A stretch of 64,000 bases of DNA, from the NCBI RefSeq assembly GCF_000715015.1, contig NZ_JMIW01000004.1, positions 1 through 64,000 of the forward strand. Direction: 5' to 3'. The stretch is from Erythrobacter longus (GTDB lineage Bacteria; Pseudomonadota; Alphaproteobacteria; Sphingomonadales; Sphingomonadaceae). How positions within the stretch are numbered: the first letter of the stretch is position 1; every line of letters begins with the position of its first letter. Under the pieces are notes generated by a model. It saw only the letters and a program-made list of their open reading frames with translations. It made no database searches and was not told the DNA's origin. Below, piece after piece: positions 1 to 8,338 of this stretch. A program made the translations under genes and the position numbers.

Positions 1-243
1 TCCTCAACATGAAGTCTTGAATCAGAACTCGGCCCCTTTGGGAACCCCTTTTTGTCAACACGCCCTAGTCTTATTACCCAACCGTACTTTGCGTTCGTTC
101 TTGCATATTGGCTCCAACGTCCGCAGAAGAGGTGGACCTTCAGCATTTAATACAATTCTCGGTATTCTAGAATTTGTGCTCTCTGTCACAGCTTATCGAA
201 AAAATATCAGTATAGACGATCCCAGCAATTGGGGGGTTTTTCA

Positions 244-2991
244 ATGAAATATTTTCGACTCGGCAATCGTCTTTCATATCGACATTTAAAGCCTGACACC
301 CAAGAGACTTCTAAAGGTATCTCGGCGAAAAAACCTAGTGTTACTAAGAAAGCCAAGAGCATCTCCAAGAAGTCGCCTAGCGGCAAGGGCAAGGTTCCCG
401 CCCCTTATGAACAGCAAGTGACTCCGTGTGTTCCGCACGATCATGTCTCGCGTCCTATCGCAGACCGATTGCCTTCCATGTTGCGTTTGCGTGGAATGCA
501 GCCCCGTCCATTTGATGCTCGAACGGCTGACGTCCGGTTGGAATCACATGGCGAATGGAATTCTGTAGCGCTCTTTTTCAATCTCAATGTTACGTCATCG
601 ACCCAGCCTACTGGCTATGCAAGCACAAGCCTCGCGGACGCCAAGGCCTTTATGGACGAGGGTGCTGGCGCATTAAGCCCTGGCATCTCAGAATCGACAC
701 ACGAATATTGGAGAGCTCTATCCTATGGAGACTTCGGATTCGGGCTCGATAGTCCTCGCAATTCATCGGGCGACCCCCTCATCCCCCAACTGGCCGTTCC
801 CTCAGGAGGAGCGGAAGACTGGGGCGCGCTTATCCGCGAGTGCATCAAGGCTAATCCTGTTGCGGTATGGGAGGCTGCCGGGAGGCTTATGCAAGGGACA
901 AAACGCTGGATACCTTCCGTCGCCTTGATACAAAATTACAATGTCCACGCATCGGCCAATTACGGAGGCTTCGATTTAAACGCGGGTGGAAACACATATC
1001 ATGTGGGAGATATTACTCACATTCAATTTGGCCTTGAAGAGTGGGCTCCGCCCGAGAATCCTTCAAGAGTTGGTCGGAAATGGTGGGGCACCTTGATGCA
1101 CGAATACGCCCATAACTTTCTGGAATTTGGGGACCTTTATGGTCCTTCTGGCTGCACGGGCTATTGGGATATTCTCGGAAACAGCAACCCTCCTGGCCGC
1201 TACTCGGAGGTCACTTCTGTCTTCAAGGAGCGACAGGGCTGGCTATCTTTCAAACAAGTTATCAACGGTCCAATAGTTTCGAACAGGAGCCTATCGCTCC
1301 AGCCCTACACAACCACCGGAGACGCCTATAAGGTCGTACCAGACCCCATCCATACGCCTCACGAATATTTTCTGCTAGAGTACCGCAAATCGACCGGTAG
1401 TGAGGTTTGGCGCCCTGATGGTGCTCTCGCCGAGGAAGGGCTGCTGATCACGCATATCAACGAACGTATCGGCATTCCGAATACATGGCTCTTGCGTGAT
1501 GCGCCCTATTTCAATCCGGAGTTTCCTGATGATGGCGGCCCCAATGTCGTCGATTGGTCGGGGAGCGGTGATCTCAATGGGAAGCTTTTCCCGCAAGGCT
1601 CACACAACAGCTTCACGCCGTCCACATCGCCATCAAGCAATCTCTATGGGCCCCGTCACTCAGGCCTATCGATCACCAACATTCGCATCAGCGGTGGACG
1701 CGTTCGCTTCAATCTGGCGATGAACGGTTCCCATTCGATTGGCTGGACGGTGAAATCGCAAGATCGGGCCCTTGCGGGTCGATTTACTCCTGAGGCCGAT
1801 CAGTCCGGCGAGGAAATCTTCATTCGTGACAACGATGCCGCTGCGCTTCTGACACATGGCGAAGGCCAATGGCATGTCGAAAAACGGCATGACGATTGGA
1901 TCGGCGATTGGAATATGGGACCAGGTGACCGGGAAACCGTTGGTGATCTGGACGGCGATGGGATGGACGAAATCCTTTTGCGTTCTGACAATTGGATTGG
2001 TGTTGCAAAATGGCAGCGCGGCAGATTTCGGACAACAACAGTTCAGCACGACTGGGTAGATGGCTGGAATCTGGGAAGGGATGACCGCGAACTTGTTGCT
2101 GATCTAGACGGAGACGGTGCGGCTGAGATTTATATCCGCTCGAACGAATGGGCAGGCGTGATGAAGCTCGATCCTATCCGCAATCGCATCCGCCTCAGCA
2201 GCATCCAGCACGACTGGATAGGAGAATGGAATCTTGGTGCGGGCGACAGGGAGTTTGTCGGTCGGTTCCGCTCTCCTCACAAGGACGACATAATGATCCG
2301 CTCAGCGGAGTGGATGGGGCTGCTTGGCTGGAACCAAAGCCGCAGCCGCCTCGATCTGGTCAAGATACAGCACGATTGGATTGATGGCTGGAATATGGGC
2401 GCAGGCGATACCCATTTCATAGGTGATTTCGACGGAGACGGTCTCGATGAGATATTCATCCGTTCAAACGGATGGGCGGGCATCATAAAATGGCAACGTG
2501 GCCAGTTCCGCCTCGTAACCATCGTCAAAGAAAAAATCCCACATATGGATGGAGAAGACGGCACGGAAATGCCGCTCGCTTCTAGCGATCTCCACTATAC
2601 TGGGCGTTTCCGCGGTGACCGCGACGGAATAGTCTTGCGCAAAAACCGGGACCGTGGCGGCGAATATGGCAAGAAAGGGCTCTATTTCCTCCACCTGAAT
2701 GGCAGCAATCTTGTTTGGGTGCGGCGCATCAAATCTCATTTCAATGGGCGCTGGAATCTTGGCAATGATGATAAGTTTGTGCTGGGAGATTATCACCGCA
2801 AAGGCCCAGACATTGCGGACGCTCCTAAAGAAACGGTGTCCGATGGCCTCACCGATATATTTATCCATAATGGGTGGGGAAGCGGAATGGTTGGTGTGAA
2901 TTTCCAATGGGATGAAGCCAATGACCCCGGGGTCAATATCCAGCAAGTTGGACTGACTTGGATGAGGGCTGGCGGATTTGTGAAACTGTAG
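244..2991 (+). CDS. M6-like metalloprotease with C-terminal Asp-rich beta-propeller-like repeats
   Basis: Predicted zinc metallopeptidase. Residues about 100-500 form the peptidase region, with the zinc motif HEYAH at about 286-290 followed by an acidic GDLYG, the layout of the M6 (immune inhibitor A-like) family. Residues about 510-800 carry four or more repeats of roughly 50 residues, each with a QHDW..WN(L/M)G signature and usually a DxDGDG calcium-type loop, like FG-GAP/VCBS repeats. I chose ATG 244 because a G-rich stretch (GGGGGG) sits about 8 bases upstream; a TTG at 229 is the alternative. No hydrophobic signal peptide is visible: the first 50 residues are Lys-rich. The gene stands alone. 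Substrate unknown. The protease assignment rests on the HExxH context and is fairly secure; the M6 subfamily is less so. Confidence 0.75.
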   Translation: MKYFRLGNRLSYRHLKPDTQETSKGISAKKPSVTKKAKSISKKSPSGKGKVPAPYEQQVTPCVPHDHVSRPIADRLPSMLRLRGMQPRPFDARTADVRLESHGEWNSVALFFNLNVTSSTQPTGYASTSLADAKAFMDEGAGALSPGISESTHEYWRALSYGDFGFGLDSPRNSSGDPLIPQLAVPSGGAEDWGALIRECIKANPVAVWEAAGRLMQGTKRWIPSVALIQNYNVHASANYGGFDLNAGGNTYHVGDITHIQFGLEEWAPPENPSRVGRKWWGTLMHEYAHNFLEFGDLYGPSGCTGYWDILGNSNPPGRYSEVTSVFKERQGWLSFKQVINGPIVSNRSLSLQPYTTTGDAYKVVPDPIHTPHEYFLLEYRKSTGSEVWRPDGALAEEGLLITHINERIGIPNTWLLRDAPYFNPEFPDDGGPNVVDWSGSGDLNGKLFPQGSHNSFTPSTSPSSNLYGPRHSGLSITNIRISGGRVRFNLAMNGSHSIGWTVKSQDRALAGRFTPEADQSGEEIFIRDNDAAALLTHGEGQWHVEKRHDDWIGDWNMGPGDRETVGDLDGDGMDEILLRSDNWIGVAKWQRGRFRTTTVQHDWVDGWNLGRDDRELVADLDGDGAAEIYIRSNEWAGVMKLDPIRNRIRLSSIQHDWIGEWNLGAGDREFVGRFRSPHKDDIMIRSAEWMGLLGWNQSRSRLDLVKIQHDWIDGWNMGAGDTHFIGDFDGDGLDEIFIRSNGWAGIIKWQRGQFRLVTIVKEKIPHMDGEDGTEMPLASSDLHYTGRFRGDRDGIVLRKNRDRGGEYGKKGLYFLHLNGSNLVWVRRIKSHFNGRWNLGNDDKFVLGDYHRKGPDIADAPKETVSDGLTDIFIHNGWGSGMVGVNFQWDEANDPGVNIQQVGLTWMRAGGFVKL

Positions 2992-3289
2992 GGCAACTCC
3001 TTTAAGGCAGGTATTTGGTCAGGAACAGCGACCAACTGCTTGCTTGTTTCAAGTGCTGCAATTGCGGTGCTCAGCGGTCAATTGACCAAGAGCGAAGCAA
3101 AAGTTAAGCGACTGCCTTACGAAAAAGCCACTTGAGATGAATGGCTTGCCTGCAGCCAACTTCGAGTCTTACGTTGATGACTGCCACAGGGTCGGAAGCC
3201 GAATAGCCGCTTTATGTGCTGTGACGACTGGAGCTGGACAATCCGATCACGGCCCAAATGCCGTCACCGGTGCCCTTGCAGCCTGCCCA
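2992..3289. other. Intergenic region between convergent genes
   Basis: No convincing gene or clear terminator. A 12-bp perfect palindrome GGTCAATTGACC lies at 3076-3087, of unknown meaning. Confidence 0.4.
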
Positions 3290-4300
3290 TTATTGGGGTG
3301 CCATCTCTTTCAAGAAAGCCACTACCTTCGGCCAGCTTTCCGCTCGCGCTTTAGCGTTCCCTTCAACGCTTCCGCCGAAGGTATCGAGCCGGTCGTAAAA
3401 CGGGTTATCCGATGCTAACGGAGGCCCGAAAACGAAATGCCCGGCATCCGGATATGCCAACACCGAAATGGCCGGTCCGGATTTTTGAGCGCTTCGCTTT
3501 GCGATCATGCGCGACATCGGGCAGGCTGGCCACATGGTTTCGGCTTCTCCGCAAACCAGCATGATGCGCGCGCTGGCCCGCTCGATTGGGATGGCGGCGC
3601 GCTGTGCGGCGACGCTCTGTGCCGGATCCTCTACCGCGCGATAGACGCTGATGATCCCTTCGGACGCTTTCCAGTCGGAGAAGGGCATCGTCGGCACCTG
3701 CCTCCCGCCGATTGTCCAAGAGGAGTGGGGGCTTTGACCGTTGCTCGCCCAGTTGATCCCGTTCCACGCGACACTCGTGGGCATCCCGGCCACCACTGCG
3801 GAAAGATCATCCCTGCGCGACGCGATGAGCAAAGCCGCTTCGGCCCCTTTTGATGCGCCGACCACGGACAGCCTTTGCGGATCAACCCCGGCCTGCTGCT
3901 TCAACCAGTCGAGGGCTCGGTCAAACCCTTCAATCGGTATACGCTCAAGCGCCTCGGGCTGCCCCGGTGCGCCGAAATAGGCGAGGTGAAGAACGGTGAA
4001 CCCCTTCTCCTGAAGCGAAAGCGCCATGTGTTTGGCACCGCTACCAAGGCCACCTTCCGATCCGCCCAACAGAAGCACCGCCGGACGCCGGTCGCCATGG
4101 ATTGCATCTTCAGCGCGCTTTGCTGGATAGTAATTGCCGAACAGCCCGGCTTGATCGAGGCGCTGCCCGGTCGTGCCCGGATCAAGCACCTCGATCTCGG
4201 GCAGTCCATAGCGTTCGGGTGCGGCCTGTTGAAACAATGCGGCTCCGCCCAGCAGCGCGATGATCGCCAAGGCGGTCAAAAGGGGTTTGGTTCGACGCAT
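3290..4300 (-). CDS. Alpha/beta hydrolase, BAAT (acyl-CoA thioester hydrolase) C-terminal-like
   Basis: Predicted exported or membrane-anchored serine hydrolase. Residues about 5-25 form a hydrophobic N-terminal segment after MRRTK. LLLGGSEGG (about 77-84) resembles an oxyanion-loop motif, the nucleophile elbow GASKG places Ser150, and the histidine is in AGHFVFGPP (His288). This arrangement is typical of the bile-acid-CoA:amino-acid N-acyltransferase/acyl-CoA thioesterase C-terminal fold. The usual acidic residue in GxxDxxWP is here GEAETMWP, so Glu may replace Asp. The gene lies about 100 nt downstream of the response regulator and has the same 29-bp motif upstream as the ABC/two-component operon, so it is probably part of that regulon. 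Substrate unknown; a lipid or antibiotic ester or amide is possible. Confidence 0.75.
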   Translation of the reverse strand: MRRTKPLLTALAIIALLGGAALFQQAAPERYGLPEIEVLDPGTTGQRLDQAGLFGNYYPAKRAEDAIHGDRRPAVLLLGGSEGGLGSGAKHMALSLQEKGFTVLHLAYFGAPGQPEALERIPIEGFDRALDWLKQQAGVDPQRLSVVGASKGAEAALLIASRRDDLSAVVAGMPTSVAWNGINWASNGQSPHSSWTIGGRQVPTMPFSDWKASEGIISVYRAVEDPAQSVAAQRAAIPIERASARIMLVCGEAETMWPACPMSRMIAKRSAQKSGPAISVLAYPDAGHFVFGPPLASDNPFYDRLDTFGGSVEGNAKARAESWPKVVAFLKEMAPQ

Positions 4301-4361
4301 GGCTGCATTCTCCTTTGCGCAGACAATTACATCGGTCTTGCCGCATCAGGCAGTGCAGGCC

Positions 4362-4390
4362 GTCAGGGCTTAGACCTGACAAACGTCACA
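4362..4390. promoter_or_regulatory. Putative response-regulator operator (copy 1)
   Basis: GTCAG-N10-TGAC-N4-GTCACA, located 62 nt upstream of the hydrolase start at 4300. The same pattern with identical spacing occurs at 7904-7932 in front of the ABC transporter operon. Assignment to the neighbouring LuxR-type regulator is inference from location and symmetry (TGAC-N4-GTCA). Confidence 0.55.
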
Positions 4391-4404
4391 ATTTTGCAAG
4401 GGCG

Positions 4405-5010
4405 TCAGAGCCAACCGTGTTCGCGTGCGATGCGGCCCGCTTCGATGCGGCTCGATGCGTGCAGCTTGCCGGATGCCTCGGACAGGTAGTTGCGAACCGT
4501 CCCTGGCGAGAGATCGAGCTGCCTGGCGATCTCCTTGTTCGAACGCCCTTCTTCCGCCAGTCGGAGCACATCGCGTTCGCGTTCGGTCAGTGGATTGGCG
4601 GGCGCATCCCAGGCGAGTTCTGCAAGCTCAGGCGCGATTGCCCGACCACCAGAAGCGAGCTTTCGCACAGCGGCGGCAAGAGCATCGGATGGAGTGTCCT
4701 TGAGCAGATATCCGCGCACGCCTGCGTCCATCGCCCGGCGCAGATATCCCGCGCGCCCGAAGGTCGTTACAATCAGGACGCTCGTTTCCAGCTTCTCACG
4801 CGCGATGGCTTCCGCGACATCGAGACCTGAAAGACCCGGCATTTCGATATCGGACAGGAGAATATCGGGCCTCAATCGCCTCACTTCTTCAAGAGCGGTG
4901 TTTCCATCCTCTGCGCGGCAGACGATCTCTATGTCGTCCTCCAGTGCCAATAGAGTCGCAAGTGCCCCAAGGACCAGCATTTGATCCTCAGCAATGGCGA
5001 GACGGATCAT
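4405..5010 (-). CDS. NarL/DesR-type two-component response regulator
   Basis: Cytoplasmic transcription regulator. Receiver domain residues 1-115 has the acidic pocket near Glu8-Asp9, the phosphoacceptor Asp54 in LLSDIEMPG, Thr82/83 and Lys104 in YLLKD. A LuxR-type helix-turn-helix occupies about 138-198 (LTERERDVLRL..GRSNKEIARQL). It overlaps the kinase gene by 4 nt and is the last gene of the ABC-permease-kinase-regulator operon. It probably binds the GTCAG-N10-TGAC-N4-GTCACA motif found upstream of its own operon and of the following hydrolase. This is not NarL itself: nothing here links it to nitrate, and the DesK/DesR plus ABC-2 arrangement is the better comparison. Confidence 0.9.
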   Translation of the reverse strand: MIRLAIAEDQMLVLGALATLLALEDDIEIVCRAEDGNTALEEVRRLRPDILLSDIEMPGLSGLDVAEAIAREKLETSVLIVTTFGRAGYLRRAMDAGVRGYLLKDTPSDALAAAVRKLASGGRAIAPELAELAWDAPANPLTERERDVLRLAEEGRSNKEIARQLDLSPGTVRNYLSEASGKLHASSRIEAGRIAREHGWL

Positions 5011-6089
5011 CGCCTCGCCTCCTGCGGCAGGCGTGCAATCAATTGCGTGCCCATAGCTGTGCCTTGGACGGCGAGATCCCCGCCGGCTGCTGCAAGACGA
5101 GAACGCAGGCCAGAAATTCCTCCGCTCGCCCGCACGGCTTCGCCATTGCCATTGTCGCTCACGACCATTTCGAGCCCCGCTGATTGTTGCCTAACGGCGA
5201 TTTCGCAAGCCGACGCCCCGGAATGGCGGATCACATTTGTGACCGCCTCGCGCAAAGCCATGGCGAGCACCGCGCTGCTGCCCGGATCGATCCGGTCGGC
5301 ATCACCTTCGACCGTGCAATCAATCCCCGCCACGCCAAGCGCGGCTTGCGAGCTTGCGATCTCACGGCTGAGCGTTGCGCCGGTCATCCCGCTCACTGCT
5401 GAACGCACATCCGCCAGCCCCTGTCGCGCAGCGCCGGCAATGTCGCGCATTTCCTTGCGCGCTTCTCCAGAATCCCGGTCAGCCAGCTTGGCGGCAAGAT
5501 CAGCCTTGATTGCAATCAAGGTGAGTGTACGTCCCAAAAGATCGTGCAAATCGCGCCCGATGCGCTCGCGCTCGGCGGCTGCGGCAAGCTGACGCACCTC
5601 GTCACGCGATTGAGCCAACGCACGGTTCTTGTCTTCGAGCGCTGCGCGCGAAATATCGGCGGCTCCCACCATTACCATCAGGAAAATACCGAAGACCCAG
5701 TAGATCGCCGGTTGCTTGGTAACCAGCGCCAGAACGCTTGTTGCTGCTACAAAAACACCGACGAGAACAGCGGCTCGGCGCGGCGGGCGCAGATTTCCGA
5801 CCATCGCTGCGGCATAGATTGCGATTACCGTCCAGTTGCTTCCGGTGAAAGCGAGTGCAAAAGAAACCAGCAAAGTGGCAACTGCCAAGACGATCAGGCG
5901 CGCGCCCGTCGCCTTAAACGCTGCAAAATAGAGGCCGAGAAAGACGATCAGTCCGCCTGTCGCAGCAATCATCTGAAACAGACTGGGTTGCTCGATGAAC
6001 CACGGAATGAAAAGCAGCGGCAAGTAGGCAAGCCAGATGGCGGGATGATCGAGCTTGGACCATGCAACCGATAACCCTTCTTGGCTCAT
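5007..6089 (-). CDS. DesK-type sensor histidine kinase
   Basis: Membrane sensor kinase of the HPK7 (DesK/NarX-like) class, about 360 residues. Four to six hydrophobic segments occupy about residues 15-150. The HisKA_3 dimerisation helix has RDLHDLLG with the phospho-accepting His182. The C-terminal HATPase region includes VTNVIRHSGA (N box) and SDNGNG (G1 box). ATG 6089 is chosen because AGGAGG stands 7 nt upstream; an upstream in-frame start at 6203 would run into the permease gene and has no such site. Partner of the regulator at 4405-5010 (4-nt overlap). The signal is unknown; the linked ABC-2 exporter suggests membrane or cell-wall stress. Confidence 0.9.
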   Translation of the reverse strand: MSQEGLSVAWSKLDHPAIWLAYLPLLFIPWFIEQPSLFQMIAATGGLIVFLGLYFAAFKATGARLIVLAVATLLVSFALAFTGSNWTVIAIYAAAMVGNLRPPRRAAVLVGVFVAATSVLALVTKQPAIYWVFGIFLMVMVGAADISRAALEDKNRALAQSRDEVRQLAAAAERERIGRDLHDLLGRTLTLIAIKADLAAKLADRDSGEARKEMRDIAGAARQGLADVRSAVSGMTGATLSREIASSQAALGVAGIDCTVEGDADRIDPGSSAVLAMALREAVTNVIRHSGASACEIAVRQQSAGLEMVVSDNGNGEAVRASGGISGLRSRLAAAGGDLAVQGTAMGTQLIARLPQEARR

Positions 6090-6172
6090 CCTGCCTCCTG
6101 CGTTGTCATCCCCTTCTACCGGCGGTTGCTGGCTTGAAGAGGTTCCGACTATTTGCGTCATTCCGTTCGTCT

Positions 6173-6928
6173 TCACCGTGACTGCTGCCGTTCGCCGGTC
6201 CATGCAAAAATCGCTGCGGCTAGTGTGATGAGCAGCAAAGGCCCCGCGTGCAACAAGAGATATCCGCCATCGCGCTGGCCCGCCGCCATCAGTGCGATCT
6301 CACCGAGGTGATACGATGGCAGACTCCAGGCGAGTATCTGCATGAATTGCGGCATCGCGGTGGTCGGGAACCACAATCCGCCGAGCACTGCCAAAGCAAG
6401 AAAAACAATGTTGGCGAGCGCCACGGCTGCGCCTTGTCCAAAGCGATAGCCGATGCCGATCCCGATTAGCGAGAACGGAATGATGGACAGGAAATGGACG
6501 AGAAGCATCGCGGCCCATTGCGAAGGTGCGAGCGAAACCCCTGCGGCCACTCCCAGCGCATAAAGGATCACGAACGCGACCGCGCAATAGACAGTAGTTG
6601 CGGCAATCTTGGCCGTGATTTGCGCGCCTGCCGGCATCGGGGACAGGCGTTTCAATTCAAGCTGCCCAGTTTCGCGTTCGGCAGCGATGTTGACGCCGAA
6701 CCCGAACAGTGCCGGGCCCATCACGGCGAAGACGCCGAAAGTGGCAAGCGTCTGCGTCGCAGAAGCTGTGCTGCCCTGCCCAAGAGCGAACGCGAATAAC
6801 GCATAAAATGTTGGCGGCAGAGCAATGGTCGGAATGATGAATTGCGGCATGCGCGCAGACTTGATGAATTCTGCCCGGCTCTCGAGCCAGTAGATACGCG
6901 GCGCTGATGGAAGAAGGGTGGACATCAT
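6173..6928 (-). CDS. ABC-2 type transporter permease
   Basis: Integral membrane subunit of an ABC exporter, 251 residues with about six hydrophobic helices, starting with the soluble segment LESRAEFIKSARMPQF followed by the first helix. Contains GERETGQLELKRLSPMP, typical of the cytoplasmic loop of ABC-2 permeases. The gene overlaps the ATPase gene by 4 nt (ATGA). Two successive ATG codons (6928, 6925) are possible; AGGAGG lies 4 and 7 nt upstream respectively, favouring 6925. It pairs with the ATPase at 6925-7839. Substrate unknown; by analogy with ABC-2/DesKR modules it could be a lipid, peptide or drug. Confidence 0.88.
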   Translation of the reverse strand: MMSTLLPSAPRIYWLESRAEFIKSARMPQFIIPTIALPPTFYALFAFALGQGSTASATQTLATFGVFAVMGPALFGFGVNIAAERETGQLELKRLSPMPAGAQITAKIAATTVYCAVAFVILYALGVAAGVSLAPSQWAAMLLVHFLSIIPFSLIGIGIGYRFGQGAAVALANIVFLALAVLGGLWFPTTAMPQFMQILAWSLPSYHLGEIALMAAGQRDGGYLLLHAGPLLLITLAAAIFAWTGERQQSR

Positions 6929-7839
6929 GCTGCCTCCTGAACGTTCTGGCTTGTGACAAGGTTTTCGAGGGCATCTTCGAGCGATGCGCTGACAACTTCG
7001 AAATGCTGTAGCGCGGGATCAATCTGGAATACCGCCTCAAGCGTTGCACGAGGATTGGTCGTCAGGATTGTAACATCTGCCCCGCGCTCTTCGATCTTCA
7101 CCATGTCGGGCAAGGTGCCGAAGCGCGAAGCTGGCAGCCGGGTGCGTAGCCTTACCACTGTGCCGGCCACTTGCGCCTTGATCTGTGCGGGAGGTCCGTC
7201 GGCGATAACCGCTCCCTTTGCAATGACCACGATACGGTCTGCGAGGGCTTCCGCCTCATCCATATGATGTGTTGCCAACAGCACCGCCGCGCCCGCTTCC
7301 GCCTTGGCGCGGACCAGCTGCCACAAGGCCCGGCGCGCCTCGGGGTCAAATCCGCTGGTAGGTTCGTCAAGCACCAAGAGATCGGGGGCCCCGGAGATGG
7401 CAAGTGCAAACTGGACGCGGCGCTGTTCGCCTCCCGAAAGCTTGCCGCACCGGCGGTCCTTGAGTTCGGCGAGGCCTGCCTCTTCGAGAACATGATCGAT
7501 TGTCAGTCGCCGGGCAAAATGGCTGGCGTGCAAATCGATCACCTCCCTGACTGTCAGCCCATCTGGCAAGCCAGATGATTGCAGCATGATGCCCATGCGG
7601 GCCCGCGCCCGGCGATCGCGCGGCTCCAGGCCGAAAAGGCTGACCTTCCCGGCATCTACAGCAAGGCGCCCGGTCATGAGGCCGGCCACGGTCGATTTGC
7701 CCGCTCCGTTGGGACCAAGCAGCGCAGTCACGCATCCCGGTTCAAGCGCGAAACTGAAATCGCTGAGCACTCGTTGACTACGATACGACTTCGATACGCA
7801 TTGCAGCTGAGCGACTGTGGAGCAAGAGTTTGCCTGCAT
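6925..7839 (-). CDS. ABC transporter ATP-binding protein
   Basis: Cytoplasmic ATPase subunit, 304 residues. Walker A GPNGAGKST (42-50), signature LSGGEQR (134-140), Walker B LLVLDEP (154-160) and the H-loop His191 are all intact. The C-terminal 80 residues resemble the extra domain of ABC-2 (DrrA/CcmA-like) exporters. The start at 7839 has GAGGAG 7 nt upstream. First gene of a four-gene operon (ATPase, permease, kinase, regulator), preceded by a putative operator 65-93 nt upstream. Confidence 0.92.
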   Translation of the reverse strand: MQANSCSTVAQLQCVSKSYRSQRVLSDFSFALEPGCVTALLGPNGAGKSTVAGLMTGRLAVDAGKVSLFGLEPRDRRARARMGIMLQSSGLPDGLTVREVIDLHASHFARRLTIDHVLEEAGLAELKDRRCGKLSGGEQRRVQFALAISGAPDLLVLDEPTSGFDPEARRALWQLVRAKAEAGAAVLLATHHMDEAEALADRIVVIAKGAVIADGPPAQIKAQVAGTVVRLRTRLPASRFGTLPDMVKIEERGADVTILTTNPRATLEAVFQIDPALQHFEVVSASLEDALENLVTSQNVQEAA

Positions 7840-8338
7840 GTTGGTTCTCCTCGAGATTGGCCCATGATTTAAGGCGAATGCTGCGAGGGCTGCAGTGTGA
7901 GGTGTCAGTTGCCTACCATGACGGATGTCACATCTGAACCAAAACGCGATTGATCTGCTGAAGGTCGGTTGATGAGACGGCAGCTTTGCGCTTGGCTCTA
8001 CCTGAAACCGGACAGACTGCTACCAACCCATATAGAACCGTCGCTCTGTGACTGACTTTGGGGGTGACAGAGGACATTCCTCTACGATGCCTGCCAGGAA
8101 GCGGACCGATTGGCTCCTCTAAGCACTTGAAATACTCACGAGCACCAGAAAAGACGGGAGATATTGGTCGGTGAAGTCGCCTTTCAATCGAGTTTTCCAA
8201 TTAGAGTTAGTGGTTTTATCTGTTTCATTCGATCTGCGAGACGAGGCTATCGGAGCAGCGCGGGGTAGGCAGCGTGAGCTGCCGCCATCCCGGTGGACAA
8301 CCCCTCTTAGCTTTTTCGTCACTCAAAAGGACAACTCG
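7840..8338. other. Divergent intergenic region between ABC operon and katG
   Basis: About 500 nt without a credible gene. It carries the response-regulator motif at 7904-7932. I see no clear OxyR or FNR box in front of katG. Confidence 0.5.
7904..7932. promoter_or_regulatory. Putative response-regulator operator (copy 2)
   Basis: GTCAG-N10-TGAC-N4-GTCACA, located 65 nt upstream of the ABC ATPase start. It includes a TGAC-GGAT-GTCA inverted repeat (7919-7930). Same motif and spacing as 4362-4390, suggesting autoregulation of the two-component/ABC operon. Confidence 0.55.

Noticed and set aside
17..247. 76-codon open frame at the left edge
   Set aside because: No ribosome binding site, no family resemblance, and it runs into the metalloprotease start.
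3076..3087. Palindrome GGTCAATTGACC
   Set aside because: Lies between convergent gene ends, with no gene to control, and the half-sites are not spaced like an FNR box.
3137..3418. 93-codon frame opposite the hydrolase end
   Set aside because: Overlaps the well-supported hydrolase gene on the other strand and shows no recognisable motif.
4405..6089. Two-component pair as the nitrate sensor NarX/NarL
   Set aside because: It lies in an operon with an ABC-2 exporter and shares its motif with a hydrolase, not with nar genes; the kinase has no nitrate-binding P-box region.
8171..8338. Longer start for catalase-peroxidase
   Set aside because: No ribosome binding site, and it would place a strong signal peptide 56 residues inside the protein.
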